In this document: positions 19,010 to 28,083 of the stretch, one piece after another | Numbering within the stretch: position 1 is the stretch's first letter | Layout: the number at the start of each line of letters is the position of its first letter | From: Telluribacter roseus | GTDB taxonomy: Bacteria; Bacteroidota; Bacteroidia; Cytophagales; Spirosomataceae | Assembly: GCF_017355915.2 (NCBI RefSeq) | Contig: NZ_JAFEUV020000001.1 | Coordinates: forward strand, 372,001-436,000 | Length of the DNA stretch: 64,000 nucleotides | Direction: 5' to 3' | Notes under the pieces: generated by a model | What the model was told of the DNA's origin: nothing | The model's input: only the letters and a program-made list of their open reading frames with translations | The model's database searches: none | Made by a program: the position numbers and the translations under genes

Positions 19010-20653
19010 CTAGTTGGAGCGTCTGAATACGGTTTCTCCACCCAGTACCGTACGTAGTACCCTGGTATCGCGAAGCTCCGGCTCGGGTACTTTCATGATA
19101 TCTTTTTCCAGAATGACGAAATCGGCGGTCTTACCCGGCTCGATACTTCCCCGTTTCTTGTCTTCAAAATTGGCGTACGCTGCCCAGATGGTCATACCCC
19201 GTAAGGCTTCTTCACGGGTTAGCGCGTTTTCTTTCTGAAATCCTCCCGGTGGTACTCCTTTGGCATCTACCCGGGCTACTGCCGAGTGAAAGCCGTACAG
19301 CGGGTTGATATCCTCAACCGGAAAGTCGCTTCCTAGAGCGATCAGGCCGTTCTGCTTCATCAAGGCTTTGAAGGCGTAGGCCGTCTTGACCCGCTCGTCG
19401 CCCAGGCGCTCATCGGCCCAGTACATATCCGAGGTAGCGTGGGTAGGCTGCACCGAAGGAATGACATTGTAGGCAGCAAATTTCAGGACATCACTGGTAT
19501 CTACCACCTGAGCGTGTTCGATACGCCAGCGGCGGTCGTTGGCTCCCCCCAGGTACTTGCCGTACAGGTTCAGGGCCAGCCGGTTGGCTGAGTCGCCGAT
19601 GCAGTGGGTATTAGCCTGAAATCCACTTGTGGCTATTCTTGAAATAAAATCTTCCAGTTCCTTGGGCGAGGTCAGCAGAAAGCCGGAGGTAGGTGCATCG
19701 GCATAGGGCTTCAGCAGGCAGGCACCCCGCGATCCCAGAGCTCCATCGGCATAGATCTTGAACGAACGAACCGTCAGCCGGTCCGACTGGTAAGGCCCTT
19801 TGGGCAGGTAGTAGTCCAGGTTGGTAGGATTGACGCTGATCATGGCATAGTCCCTGATCCTAAGGGAGCCGTTCTTGTGCATCTGATCGATCAGTTCAAT
19901 ATCCGGCCGGTCGATACCCGCGTCAGATACAGAAGTAAGTCCGACGGCAAAGCAGGCTTTTTCGGCATTTTTCAGCATCGCCTGCTTCTCTTCCTGCGAA
20001 GGCCGGGGGATCACCATTCTGACCAATCCCATGGCGTTGTCTACCAGTATGCCGGTAGGTTCGCCTCCTTTCAACTCTACCAGGCCACCCTCTACCTTAC
20101 TCCCGGAGGTAATGCGGGCCAGGCGCAGGGCCTTTGAGTTGACGAGAGCCGCGTGACCATCGATACGGGTCAGGAATACAGGTACATCCGGGAAGGCAGC
20201 GTCCAGCAGGGCTTTGTCCGGAAACTGCTTGTTGTCCCAGTCGTTCTGGTCCCAGCCGCGCCCGATGAGCCAAGGGCGGTCGGGATGTTGTTGCCGGAAA
20301 GCTTTTAATTTCTGGATGATCTCCTGGTAGGACGAAGTACCTACCAGATCGGCCATGTCGAGCATCTGGCCCAACCCCACAAAGTGGCTGTGCGGATCGT
20401 AGAAGCCGGGGTAAATGGCTCGGCCGGCGGCATCTACCACCGAATCAGACTCATAACGGTCCAGGATAGTGGCCGAGGTACCTACCTCCACGAATTCACC
20501 GTCTTTGACCGCGAAGGCTTCCTGAACCCTGAAGGTGGAATCGGCCGTATAAACTACCGCATTATGAACAATCAAATCAACTTTTGTACGATTCTTACAT
20601 CCTATACAACATGCCAGAAAAATTATTAGTAGAGGGCGAAAAATATTGTACAT
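19010..20653 (-). CDS. YtcJ-like metal-dependent amidohydrolase lipoprotein
   Basis: 547 aa from the ATG complementary to 20651-20653; a GTG two codons earlier is the alternative. The N-terminus carries a lipoprotein signal ending LACCIGC. Amidohydrolase_3 (PF07969) architecture: GFYDPHSHF near residue 85 (HxH metal motif), FLTRIDGHAAL, YADGALGSRGACL, a central HCIGD, RIEHAQ and GSDFPVED. Members hydrolyse diverse amides or hydantoin-like bonds; the substrate is unknown. The lipidated, exported form is common in Bacteroidota. Single-gene unit. Confidence 0.88.
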   Translation of the reverse strand: MYNIFRPLLIIFLACCIGCKNRTKVDLIVHNAVVYTADSTFRVQEAFAVKDGEFVEVGTSATILDRYESDSVVDAAGRAIYPGFYDPHSHFVGLGQMLDMADLVGTSSYQEIIQKLKAFRQQHPDRPWLIGRGWDQNDWDNKQFPDKALLDAAFPDVPVFLTRIDGHAALVNSKALRLARITSGSKVEGGLVELKGGEPTGILVDNAMGLVRMVIPRPSQEEKQAMLKNAEKACFAVGLTSVSDAGIDRPDIELIDQMHKNGSLRIRDYAMISVNPTNLDYYLPKGPYQSDRLTVRSFKIYADGALGSRGACLLKPYADAPTSGFLLTSPKELEDFISRIATSGFQANTHCIGDSANRLALNLYGKYLGGANDRRWRIEHAQVVDTSDVLKFAAYNVIPSVQPTHATSDMYWADERLGDERVKTAYAFKALMKQNGLIALGSDFPVEDINPLYGFHSAVARVDAKGVPPGGFQKENALTREEALRGMTIWAAYANFEDKKRGSIEPGKTADFVILEKDIMKVPEPELRDTRVLRTVLGGETVFRRSN

Positions 20654-20780
20654 ACACACAAGTAGGTTGTAGCTTTGAAGTTATTTAATAGAATATGTGA
20701 ATTCAACAGAAAAGAGCTAAAAGTAGTGAGCTTCCTGGTACAAATACAAATACCCTCATTCAATTAATTAATCACCAATT

Positions 20781-22115
20781 ATGATCTACAAACGGATTGC
20801 GGCTGTGGCTTTTACTATGTTCGTGGTTGCTACGCAGGTAAAGGCGCAGGAACGGCTTACATTAGAAAAAGCCATCGCGATTGCTCTTGAAAATAACTAT
20901 TCTATCAAGATTGCCGAAAGACGGATTGATATTGCTGAAAATGAAAACACCCTGGGCAATGCCGGCTTTCTACCTGTTGTTTCAGCCGTGGCCCAGAAAA
21001 ACTATACATCCAGCCACCTCCGGCAGGAATTCTTTAACGAGCTACAGCCCCCTTTGAACCGCCGGGGCGTCAATAACAACAACTCCGCCATAGGCCCTAC
21101 ACTGTCCTGGACCATCTTTGACGGAATGGGGATGTTCGTAGCGGCAGAACGTCTGCAGCAGCTCGAAGAAGCCGGACGTACCAATGCCAAGATTACCATC
21201 GAAAATACCGTGGCTGATGTAAGCTCAGCGTATTACCAGATCGTACGGGAAATCCAGCGGGTACGGGCCCTACAGAATGCACTGGGGATATCAGCGGACC
21301 GTCTGGGGCTGGCCAAAGCTAACTATGAAGTAGGGGCAGGCTCACGCGTGGACTACATCAACGCCCAGGTAGACTACAATGGTGATACGGCCGCCTACAT
21401 AGCTCAGGTGCAGGTATACAAAAATGCCAAGATCAACCTTAACACGCTTCTGGCCCGTGATCCGCTGAATGATTTCACAGTAGCGGATTCTATTTATCTG
21501 CAATCTAATATCTCTATAGATCAGCTACGGCAGTCTATGCTGAACCAGAACCCCAACCTGGTATTTGCGGCTCAGCAGCGCCGGTTGGCTCAGCTCGATA
21601 TCAGGGCACTCACGGCGCAGATGTACCCACAGGTAGATCTCGTGGGAGGCTACGGCTACAATACCACCAACAACCAGGCAGGTTTTGGGGTACGTAGTGC
21701 CCGTAACGATATATGGAGCTACGGAGCCAGGGTATCCGTGAATATCTTTGATGGATTTAACCAGCGCCGCCGTATTCAGAGTGCCAAGATCAACGTACTT
21801 ATCAACGAGGATCAGGAAGCCAGCCTGCGTATGGATCTTGTAGGTGCCCTGCAGCGTACCTACAACAACCATCAGAATAGCCTGCAACTGGTAGCGCTGG
21901 AAGAGGAAAACTTCCGCATAGCCCGGCAGAACGTAGATATTGCCTTTGAGCGGTACCGGGTAGGTAACGCTACGGCCTATGAGTTCAGGGAGGTTCAGCG
22001 AAATACCGTTGCCGCCGAAACCCGATTGATCGAAGCTAAATTCAACGCGAAGCTGGCAGAGATAGAGCTATTCCGACTCAGCAGTACTATTCTGCAGGAC
22101 GGAACGCGCCAGTAA
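20781..22115 (+). CDS. TolC-family outer-membrane efflux protein
   Basis: 444 aa. Signal peptide (about 1-22, ending VKAQ), then the paired coiled-coil repeats of TolC: LEKAIAIALENNYSIKIAERRIDIAENENTLGN opens the first, and the second begins near 230 (LRQSMLNQNPNLVFAAQQRRLAQLDIRA). The C-terminal helix has YRVGNATAYEFREVQR. It forms trimeric outer-membrane channels. It stands alone: no RND or membrane-fusion genes adjoin it, so it probably serves a pump encoded elsewhere. Confidence 0.92.
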   Translation: MIYKRIAAVAFTMFVVATQVKAQERLTLEKAIAIALENNYSIKIAERRIDIAENENTLGNAGFLPVVSAVAQKNYTSSHLRQEFFNELQPPLNRRGVNNNNSAIGPTLSWTIFDGMGMFVAAERLQQLEEAGRTNAKITIENTVADVSSAYYQIVREIQRVRALQNALGISADRLGLAKANYEVGAGSRVDYINAQVDYNGDTAAYIAQVQVYKNAKINLNTLLARDPLNDFTVADSIYLQSNISIDQLRQSMLNQNPNLVFAAQQRRLAQLDIRALTAQMYPQVDLVGGYGYNTTNNQAGFGVRSARNDIWSYGARVSVNIFDGFNQRRRIQSAKINVLINEDQEASLRMDLVGALQRTYNNHQNSLQLVALEEENFRIARQNVDIAFERYRVGNATAYEFREVQRNTVAAETRLIEAKFNAKLAEIELFRLSSTILQDGTRQ

Positions 22116-22129
22116 TAACCCATGATACC

Positions 22130-22174
22130 AAAAAAGCGAGAAGCGCAGGCCCCGCCTGCGCTTCTCGCTTTTTT
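22130..22174. terminator. Bidirectional terminator with 21-bp perfect stem
   Basis: The arms run A6-GCGAGAAGCGCAGGC and its complement ending in T6, around a CCC loop. Works in both directions between the convergent TolC-like and lipoprotein genes. Confidence 0.9.
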
Positions 22175-22196
22175 GATGATATAGTATTCACGAAGA

Positions 22197-22583
22197 TTAA
22201 CCTCTTTTCTTGAATAGGGGACGACGCGTATTTGAAAGATCTTTCAGCTTCTCCTGTTGATCGGTATTTAACACGCTAAGTAGTTCGCTGTTTTTCTGCT
22301 CCTGTAGCTCTCTTTTGGCCCGGCGCTTGTTGCCGCTCTTGTTGGCCAGTCGCCTTTCTTTCCGATCGTACTTCCGCTCAATCTGTTTCAGCCTTCTGAC
22401 CTGGCGCTTGCTGAGGTCCAGTTCTTCGGCATACCGCTCCAGATTACGTTCCAGCCTCCGGTTATTGAGTTGCTCTTCGGTTTGGGTGCGGTCGTTTTGG
22501 TCGGTGGCTACGGTGGGTGAAGAGGTAGTACAGCTACTTACCATCAGTCCCACGGCCATCAGTAACATGGCTATATTCTTCAT
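22197..22583 (-). CDS. Small charged lipoprotein, Spy/CpxP-like helical character
   Basis: 128 aa. Lipoprotein signal MKNIAMLLMAVGLMVSSC. The mature part is almost entirely helical and highly charged, with many Arg/Lys/Glu (LDLSKRQVRRLKQIERKYDR) and the phrase LLSVLNTDQQEKLKDL, which resembles the LTxxQ-type helix of Spy/CpxP periplasmic chaperones. No family can be assigned with certainty. Single-gene unit. Confidence 0.65.
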   Translation of the reverse strand: MKNIAMLLMAVGLMVSSCTTSSPTVATDQNDRTQTEEQLNNRRLERNLERYAEELDLSKRQVRRLKQIERKYDRKERRLANKSGNKRRAKRELQEQKNSELLSVLNTDQQEKLKDLSNTRRPLFKKRG

Positions 22584-22717
22584 GACGTCTATGTTATCGG
22601 TTCTTTGTACTTTGGACTACAACGCCCGCAGCAGGTTTAAACGCATCGGGCTATTTTATAAAATTTAGGAGAGTGCCCGTAGGTCCTGATCTTCCTGTAT
22701 GGGTTAAAGATCAAAAT

Positions 22718-22751
22718 ACAGGCTCCGGCAGGACTGTCTGCCGGAGCCTGT
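22718..22751 (-). terminator. Terminator of the large metalloprotease gene
   Basis: ACAGGCTCCGGCAG pairs perfectly with CTGCCGGAGCCTGT over a 6-nt loop; the minus strand continues ATTTTGATC. Confidence 0.8.
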
Positions 22752-22765
22752 TTGAAAAGTCACAA

Positions 22766-25270
22766 CTACTGCTTCTTGGGATCCAGAATGGTCTCGATCC
22801 TGACGAGGCTATCGTTAAGGTGGTACCTGGTCATGGTATCTTTGGCGAGAGGTATAGCCCTCCTGATATCTGCCTGTAACTGCTGCAGCTCACCCCGTAT
22901 GACCGCCCGGATATCCGACTGACTTACCCGTACCGGGGTGTAGTTGATAAAGCTACGCGCACTGGCCGATACCGCGGCGGGCTCACGCGTCATGAGGTAC
23001 TCCATGCGGTCGAGGTAGGCGCGCTGCAGGTTGCGGCGGTAGGTATCAGGTACTTTATTGGTTTTGAGTTCCGTCCAGATACCTCCGCGCAGGTCTCCCA
23101 TCATGGTGAGCAAGCCGTAGGCCTTGTTGCCGTTGAGGGTCTGGTTTTCGATGAGGCGGGCCATACGACCTGGCTCCAGTACCGAGTTGAGCACCCGCTC
23201 CTGCGCGCTACGCACCCGCTCTACCATACCTACTCCCTCAAAACGGCGCAGGATATTGTCATCAATCATCCAGGAGGGAGTTACGAAGGCCTGGTTGATA
23301 ATGAAGCCCAGGGCTCGTTTCTGCTTGTCCAGCGGTACGTGCTCGTACACCGCTCCTTCTTCGTCATAGGTCTTGAAGGTCTCGTAGATCCCCCCAATGT
23401 TGCTGGTGACGTGGCCAAGGTAGCGGTTCCACTGGGTCAGTACCTGGCCGTACATTTCTTCCAGATTGTCGTAAGGGGCACCCTCTTCGCGGGTCCACTC
23501 AAGCAGGTTGGGCAGTATGCGCTTCAGGTTCCTGATGCCGTACTCGCTGGCTTTCATGGCGTCGTCACCGATATCTTCGGATTGAGAGCGGGGATCTACT
23601 GGGTTCATGGTCTGACGGCCGTAGCGGTACATGGGGTCGCCGGCGTGCTCCCGGATCATCGCGTCCAGTTTTTTTCTCTCCGCCTCGGGCGTAGGGGCAT
23701 CCAGGATGGGACGGTAGCCCCACTCGATGGCATACTTGTCATATAGCCCGATGTTAGGCATGAAGTTTACCCCCTGGTCTTCGGGCTGCGCTACGTAGTT
23801 GAAGCGGGCATAGTCCATGATTGAAGGCGATACATTCATCCGGCTGGTAAAGTGGGCCGAGCGTAGGGAGTCAACGGGGTAGGAGGCACTGGCGCCCATG
23901 TTGTGTGGGAGTCCCAGCGTGTGACCTACCTCGTGGGCGGCTACAAACCGGATCAGCTTACCCATCACCTCGTCTTTAAACTTAGGCGTACGGGCGTCCG
24001 GATTGATGGCCGCGGTCTGGACAAAGTACCAGTTGCGCAGCAGGTTCATGACGTTGTGGTACCAGCCGATATCACTTTCCAGGATTTCGCCGGAGCGCGG
24101 GTCGTGTACATTAGGGCCGTAGGCATTCTGTACATCCGAAGCAAAGTACCGTACTACCGAGTAGCGTACATCTTCGGGACTGAAGTCCGGATCTTCGGCT
24201 GCGGTGGGTGGCTCTTTACAGATAATGGCATTCTTGAAGCCAGCCTTTTCAAAAGCTACCTGCCAGTCTTCCACACCCTGCTTGATGAACGGGCGCCACT
24301 TAGCGGGCGTAGCGGGGTCGATGTAGTAGACGATGGGCTTGATGGGCTCCACCAGCTCACCACGCTTAAAGGCGGCGGTATCCTTTGGCTCCAGCCGCCA
24401 GCGTACGATGTACTCCCGCTTGTCGGCCTTCTGGGCATCCAGTCCGTAGTCATTGTGGCGTACCGAAAAGTACCCCACCCGCTCATCCTTCAGCCGGGGC
24501 TTCATGGGCTTGCGGGGGAGCAGGATCATGGAGTGATTCATCTCAAGCGATATGGAGCCCGTCTCGGCAATGGAAGGAGCTTCCGAAGCATTGTAGGTAA
24601 GTATGTTTCGCGCTTCGATATTAAACGGGTAGCTGCGAATGCTGTCGAGGTAGGTACGCTTGGTGTCCAGAGTAGATACCTTGTAACGCGTACGCCGGGG
24701 CTGGTCCAGTCCCAGCAGCTTTACATCGGTCGTAAACAGCTCATTGACCTCAATAACGGTACCGTTGCTCTCCGACCGCAGGGCTTTAATGTCAAAGGCC
24801 GCTACAATAGGCTCAAAGTTAGAGTTGCGAACGGCCTGGTAGATAGGTAGCTCTTCGCTGGCTACGTTGCGGTACGACACCACCCGTAGCAGCACTTTTT
24901 TATCTTTAACTTCCCACCGCACTACCGAAGTGTTCAGCTCCTCACCCCCGTACCCGATGTTGTCGGCTGTTTTGGCCACGCGCGTGACCAGCAGCATTTC
25001 CCGTCCCATCAGCGAGTCGGGTATCTCGTAGTAGTAGGCGTCCTCTACCTTATGTATTTTGAATAGCCCCTCGTCGGTTTTGGCTTTGGAGGTGATTACA
25101 TCACCGTAGGGCTTAATGGTTGTACTTCTGGAAGCGGAAGCAGGCCTGGCAGGGGTTGTAGCGGTTGCAGCCGGCTTCTCCTCTTCTTTTTTCTTCTTTT
25201 TCTGAGCTATGGCACCAGGGGTAACTGTAAGCAACGCCATGGCCAGAAGCAACGAAATGGGTTTTAACAT
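22766..25270 (-). CDS. Secreted zinc metalloprotease with metzincin motif (DUF4953/DUF5117 type)
   Basis: 834 aa. Signal peptide ends GAIAQ, followed by a Lys/Glu run. About 50-330 corresponds to the DUF5118/DUF5117 region found in this family, and the catalytic part follows. The zinc-binding motif HEVGHTLGLPH is complete (His446, Glu447, His450, His456), and SPSIMDYARF about 35 residues later supplies a Met-turn candidate, so this is a metzincin-like site. Proteins of this type are widespread in Bacteroidota; targets are unknown. There is no T9SS C-terminal domain, so it probably stays periplasmic. Confidence 0.88.
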   Translation of the reverse strand: MLKPISLLLAMALLTVTPGAIAQKKKKKEEEKPAATATTPARPASASRSTTIKPYGDVITSKAKTDEGLFKIHKVEDAYYYEIPDSLMGREMLLVTRVAKTADNIGYGGEELNTSVVRWEVKDKKVLLRVVSYRNVASEELPIYQAVRNSNFEPIVAAFDIKALRSESNGTVIEVNELFTTDVKLLGLDQPRRTRYKVSTLDTKRTYLDSIRSYPFNIEARNILTYNASEAPSIAETGSISLEMNHSMILLPRKPMKPRLKDERVGYFSVRHNDYGLDAQKADKREYIVRWRLEPKDTAAFKRGELVEPIKPIVYYIDPATPAKWRPFIKQGVEDWQVAFEKAGFKNAIICKEPPTAAEDPDFSPEDVRYSVVRYFASDVQNAYGPNVHDPRSGEILESDIGWYHNVMNLLRNWYFVQTAAINPDARTPKFKDEVMGKLIRFVAAHEVGHTLGLPHNMGASASYPVDSLRSAHFTSRMNVSPSIMDYARFNYVAQPEDQGVNFMPNIGLYDKYAIEWGYRPILDAPTPEAERKKLDAMIREHAGDPMYRYGRQTMNPVDPRSQSEDIGDDAMKASEYGIRNLKRILPNLLEWTREEGAPYDNLEEMYGQVLTQWNRYLGHVTSNIGGIYETFKTYDEEGAVYEHVPLDKQKRALGFIINQAFVTPSWMIDDNILRRFEGVGMVERVRSAQERVLNSVLEPGRMARLIENQTLNGNKAYGLLTMMGDLRGGIWTELKTNKVPDTYRRNLQRAYLDRMEYLMTREPAAVSASARSFINYTPVRVSQSDIRAVIRGELQQLQADIRRAIPLAKDTMTRYHLNDSLVRIETILDPKKQ

Positions 25271-25427
25271 GGGGTTTGGTTAAATGAATAATTACAGTAG
25301 TAACGATAATTATAGCCGATTTCTGCTTGTAAAGTTCCTGAATCGCTACGGCAGGTACGAAATTTACCCATTGAATGAATAAAGTAGTAACTTGGAAAAC
25401 TAAACCTAACCTACTCATTCCTTCACA

Positions 25428-26087
25428 ATGTCAAACTCCCCCGCCAAAACGGCTCTTGTCGTTGGAGCCACCGGCCTCATCGGAAAGCAGGTAGTACAGT
25501 ACCTGCTGGATTCGCCCGCCTATTCGGAAGTACGGGTACTGGTGCGCAACCCTTTGGGGATTTCGGATACCAAACTGAAAGAGATCAGGTACGACTTCAG
25601 TAACCCCGATCCGGCCGTGGTCAGGGGCGACGATATATTCTGCTGCCTGGGTACTACCATGAAAAAAGCCGGCTCTAAGGAAGCCTTTCGTAAGGTAGAT
25701 CTGGAATATCCGCTGCAGGTAGCCCGGCTGGCCAAGCAGAACGGCGCCCGGCAGTACCTCATCGTAACGGCCATGGGAGCCGATTCGGACTCCATGTTTT
25801 TCTATAATCAGGTAAAAGGGGATGTGCAGGAAGAACTGAAAGCCCTTCAGTTTCCAACGCTGCGCATCTTCCAGCCTTCGCTGCTGCTGGGCAACCGCCA
25901 GGAAACCCGGCTGGGGGAGAAGATAGGCGAGGGACTGGCTGTGTTCTTCAAGCCCCTGATGGTGGGACCCCTGCGCAAGTACCGAGCCATTGACTCGGCC
26001 AGGGTAGCCCGGGCTATGGTAACGCTGGCCCAGAAGCCGGAAACGGGGGTATTTGTATACGACTCGGACCAACTGCAGAAGTACTAA
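25428..26087 (+). CDS. NAD(P)H-binding atypical SDR (HTATIP2/YwnB-like)
   Basis: 219 aa. The Rossmann motif GATGLIGKQVVQYLL is at 13-27. CCLGTTMKKAGSKEAFRKVD (near 68-87) and the following YLIVTAMGADSDSMFFYNQVKG are characteristic of the HTATIP2/TIP30-like group of atypical SDRs, which keep the Tyr-Lys-like motif (YNQVK). The cofactor is expected to be NADP; the substrate is unknown. It is followed 4 nt later by a GNAT gene, so the two form an operon. Confidence 0.85.
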   Translation: MSNSPAKTALVVGATGLIGKQVVQYLLDSPAYSEVRVLVRNPLGISDTKLKEIRYDFSNPDPAVVRGDDIFCCLGTTMKKAGSKEAFRKVDLEYPLQVARLAKQNGARQYLIVTAMGADSDSMFFYNQVKGDVQEELKALQFPTLRIFQPSLLLGNRQETRLGEKIGEGLAVFFKPLMVGPLRKYRAIDSARVARAMVTLAQKPETGVFVYDSDQLQKY

Positions 26088-26091
26088 ACCT

Positions 26092-26520
26092 ATGCTGCAC
26101 ATTCGTACCGCTACGGACTCCGACGAGGAAACCTTGTACCAGATGCTCTGTGACCTCGAAAACGAAGTACTGGACCGCACTGCCTTTGCGCAGGTATTCC
26201 AGCAAAATCTCTCCAATCCGGATATAGCCTACCGGGTAGCGCAGTGGGACGAAAGGGTTGTAGGTATGGGCAGTTGTCACGTGCAGCCCCTGTTACACCA
26301 TGCAGCCCGGGTAGGGGAGATTCAGGAAATGTACGTAGATCCGGCCTTACGCTCGCAGGGTATTGGAAGAAAGCTACTGGAAGAGTTGGTCAGGTTTGCC
26401 GAGGGGCGCGGAGCCATCAATTTGGAAGTCGCTTCTAACCAGGTCCGGCTGGATACGCACCGTTTTTACGAGCGGGAGGGGTTTCGGTGTACGCACTACA
26501 AGCTGGTCCGCAAGCTCTGA
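26092..26520 (+). CDS. GNAT-family N-acetyltransferase
   Basis: 142 aa from the ATG at 26092, four bases after the preceding stop; an upstream in-frame start would overlap the previous gene. Acetyl-CoA-binding motif A is visible as VDPALRSQGIGRKLLEEL, and motif B ends VASNQVRLDTHRFYEREGF. The middle resembles aminoglycoside-6'-type or phosphinothricin-type GNATs, but the substrate cannot be told. Confidence 0.85.
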   Translation: MLHIRTATDSDEETLYQMLCDLENEVLDRTAFAQVFQQNLSNPDIAYRVAQWDERVVGMGSCHVQPLLHHAARVGEIQEMYVDPALRSQGIGRKLLEELVRFAEGRGAINLEVASNQVRLDTHRFYEREGFRCTHYKLVRKL

Positions 26521-26557
26521 TTCTTTGTCTTACCGGGGTAGTACCCCTACATCAAAA

Positions 26558-26585
26558 AAGCGTACGGCAAACTGCCATACGCTTT
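26558..26585 (-). terminator. Terminator between convergent genes
   Basis: AAGCGTACGGCA / TGCCATACGCTT with one C-A mismatch on the plus strand. In the minus-strand RNA the same pair is G-U, and a T6 follows, so it works best for the minus-strand gene. Confidence 0.65.
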
Positions 26586-26618
26586 CTGTACTACCCTAAA
26601 CCTTCAACTAAACTATGA

Positions 26619-27032
26619 TCACCAGCCGCGACGTTGGTCGTAATTGCCGGGATACGGTGAGCGGTCATATCCGGCACGCTGTCCGTCGCGGTTTTCGTAG
26701 CGAATCTTACGGATCAGATTCTCAAGGTCATTGGTCAGCTCCCGGGTCTCCCGATTGGTCAGGTTACGGTTGGAGCGGTACCGGCGCTCGCGGAGCTGAA
26801 TCCGATCGTACTCATCCAGGAGCCTGATGGCTTCGGTAGGACTGAGCGATTGACTTTCGATACCCATGGCTATACGACGGCGGGCTTCGCGCTGCATGTC
26901 ATTGATGACATAGCTGTCACGGCGGTCATTGTCGCCAACCGGATAGCGCTGGCCGGGGTACTCGTAACGTTGTGCAAAAGCGCCAATAAAAGTCAGGAGA
27001 AACAAAGCGGACAGGATGAGTGTTTTTTTCAT
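26619..27032 (-). CDS. Small secreted Arg/Tyr-rich protein, unknown function
   Basis: 137 aa. Signal peptide MKKTLILSALFLLTFIGAFAQ. The mature region begins and ends with Tyr/Arg/Pro/Gly-rich stretches (RYEYPGQRYPVGDNDRR; YDRSPYPGNYDQRRGW) flanking a helical, charged core (MQREARRRIAMGIESQSLSP; LTNDLENLIRKIRYENR). I recognise no family. It resembles the small periplasmic helical proteins common in Cytophagales. Confidence 0.6.
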   Translation of the reverse strand: MKKTLILSALFLLTFIGAFAQRYEYPGQRYPVGDNDRRDSYVINDMQREARRRIAMGIESQSLSPTEAIRLLDEYDRIQLRERRYRSNRNLTNRETRELTNDLENLIRKIRYENRDGQRAGYDRSPYPGNYDQRRGW

Positions 27033-27206
27033 GGCTAATACATATTATGGGTTTTGTGGGTTAGAGAGCCATGAAGGGAGAAGGTTTAATCCGGCATTGT
27101 TAATGAATGTTAATGGGAGAAATCTTTTATATAATAAGGCACAGGAAGAGCTGTAAGCGGGTATGCCGCCTAGAAAGTAAGGGAACAATGTAAATGGGCA
27201 GATTAA

Positions 27207-27953
27207 CTAGTCGGCCTTCTCATCCAGTACCTGCTGAATAGCATCCTGAGCCATTTGAGCGACTTCTTCGGGCTTTTTACCCGCGGGCTCAATGCCCGGA
27301 AGTACCGTCCAGGAGAGCTTCGTAAATGACACCAGGGGAAACACTCCTTTGGTAGGATTGAAGCGGCCAGTACCCTGTATGGCAATGGGTACTACCAAAG
27401 CATTGGGAGCTTTTTTGAGCAGAGCGGCTAGTCCACCCGCGGCGAAGGGACGCATCTGACCTGAGGCCGTACGGGTACCTTCCGGGAATATAACCGCGGA
27501 GTAGTTGTTCTCCTGGATATGTTTGCCGAGTCGGGCTATTTCCATGATGGCTTGTTTGCCATCCTTGCGGTTAATCAGGGCGGCGCCACTTTTCCGGAGG
27601 TTGTAGGAGATGCCGGGTATACCTTTTGCTAGCTCTATTTTGGAAACAAAAAGGGGCCGGTACCTGCGCAGAAACCAGATGATAGCCGGAATATCGAAGG
27701 TACTCTGGTGGTTGGGGGTAAAGATAATGGGGCGGTCCGTGGGGAGCTGGGTCCTTTTTTCGAATTTAATACTGGCACCGGTCAGGTACAGCCCGTACGT
27801 AAGCATGAAGTTGAAGTGATCAACGGATTTTTTATGCGCTTTTTTACCGAAGAGGTTGTAGGCAACTACCTGATATACATGGAATATAAGAAGTTGTAGA
27901 CCGAAGTACAGTAGATAAATACAACTGAGGAGGTAGTCCAGTACTTTTTTCAT
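27207..27953 (-). CDS. plsC: PlsC-like 1-acyl-sn-glycerol-3-phosphate acyltransferase
   Basis: 248 aa from the ATG complementary to 27951-27953; the frame extends far upstream but without a plausible start. N-terminal membrane segment (about 8-32). Acyltransferase motif I NHQSTFD gives His82 and Asp87 (HX4D); motif III FPEGTR is at 156-161, and VPIAIQGTGRF follows. It makes phosphatidic acid at the inner membrane. It is divergent from the acyl-ACP desaturase gene, so the two form a lipid-synthesis neighbourhood. Confidence 0.88.
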   Translation of the reverse strand: MKKVLDYLLSCIYLLYFGLQLLIFHVYQVVAYNLFGKKAHKKSVDHFNFMLTYGLYLTGASIKFEKRTQLPTDRPIIFTPNHQSTFDIPAIIWFLRRYRPLFVSKIELAKGIPGISYNLRKSGAALINRKDGKQAIMEIARLGKHIQENNYSAVIFPEGTRTASGQMRPFAAGGLAALLKKAPNALVVPIAIQGTGRFNPTKGVFPLVSFTKLSWTVLPGIEPAGKKPEEVAQMAQDAIQQVLDEKAD

Positions 27954-28083
27954 GCTTGATTGATTTTTGTGCGAAAATACTGGAAAAGGATTTGTATTAC
28001 TAAATACTATAAATATTGCTATACTTATAAGTATAAATAGCGTTATTTGTAGGATTATTACCATATTCATAATTTGATATACT

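Noticed and set aside
23903-24850. 315-codon plus-strand frame opposite the metalloprotease
   Set aside because: It is antisense to a gene with a clear signal peptide and HExxHxxGxxH motif, and its own translation has no family features.
25431-26216. 261-codon minus-strand frame opposite the NAD(P)-binding gene
   Set aside because: The plus strand has a Rossmann motif and a GNAT in a natural operon; the antisense frame is a by-product of codon bias.
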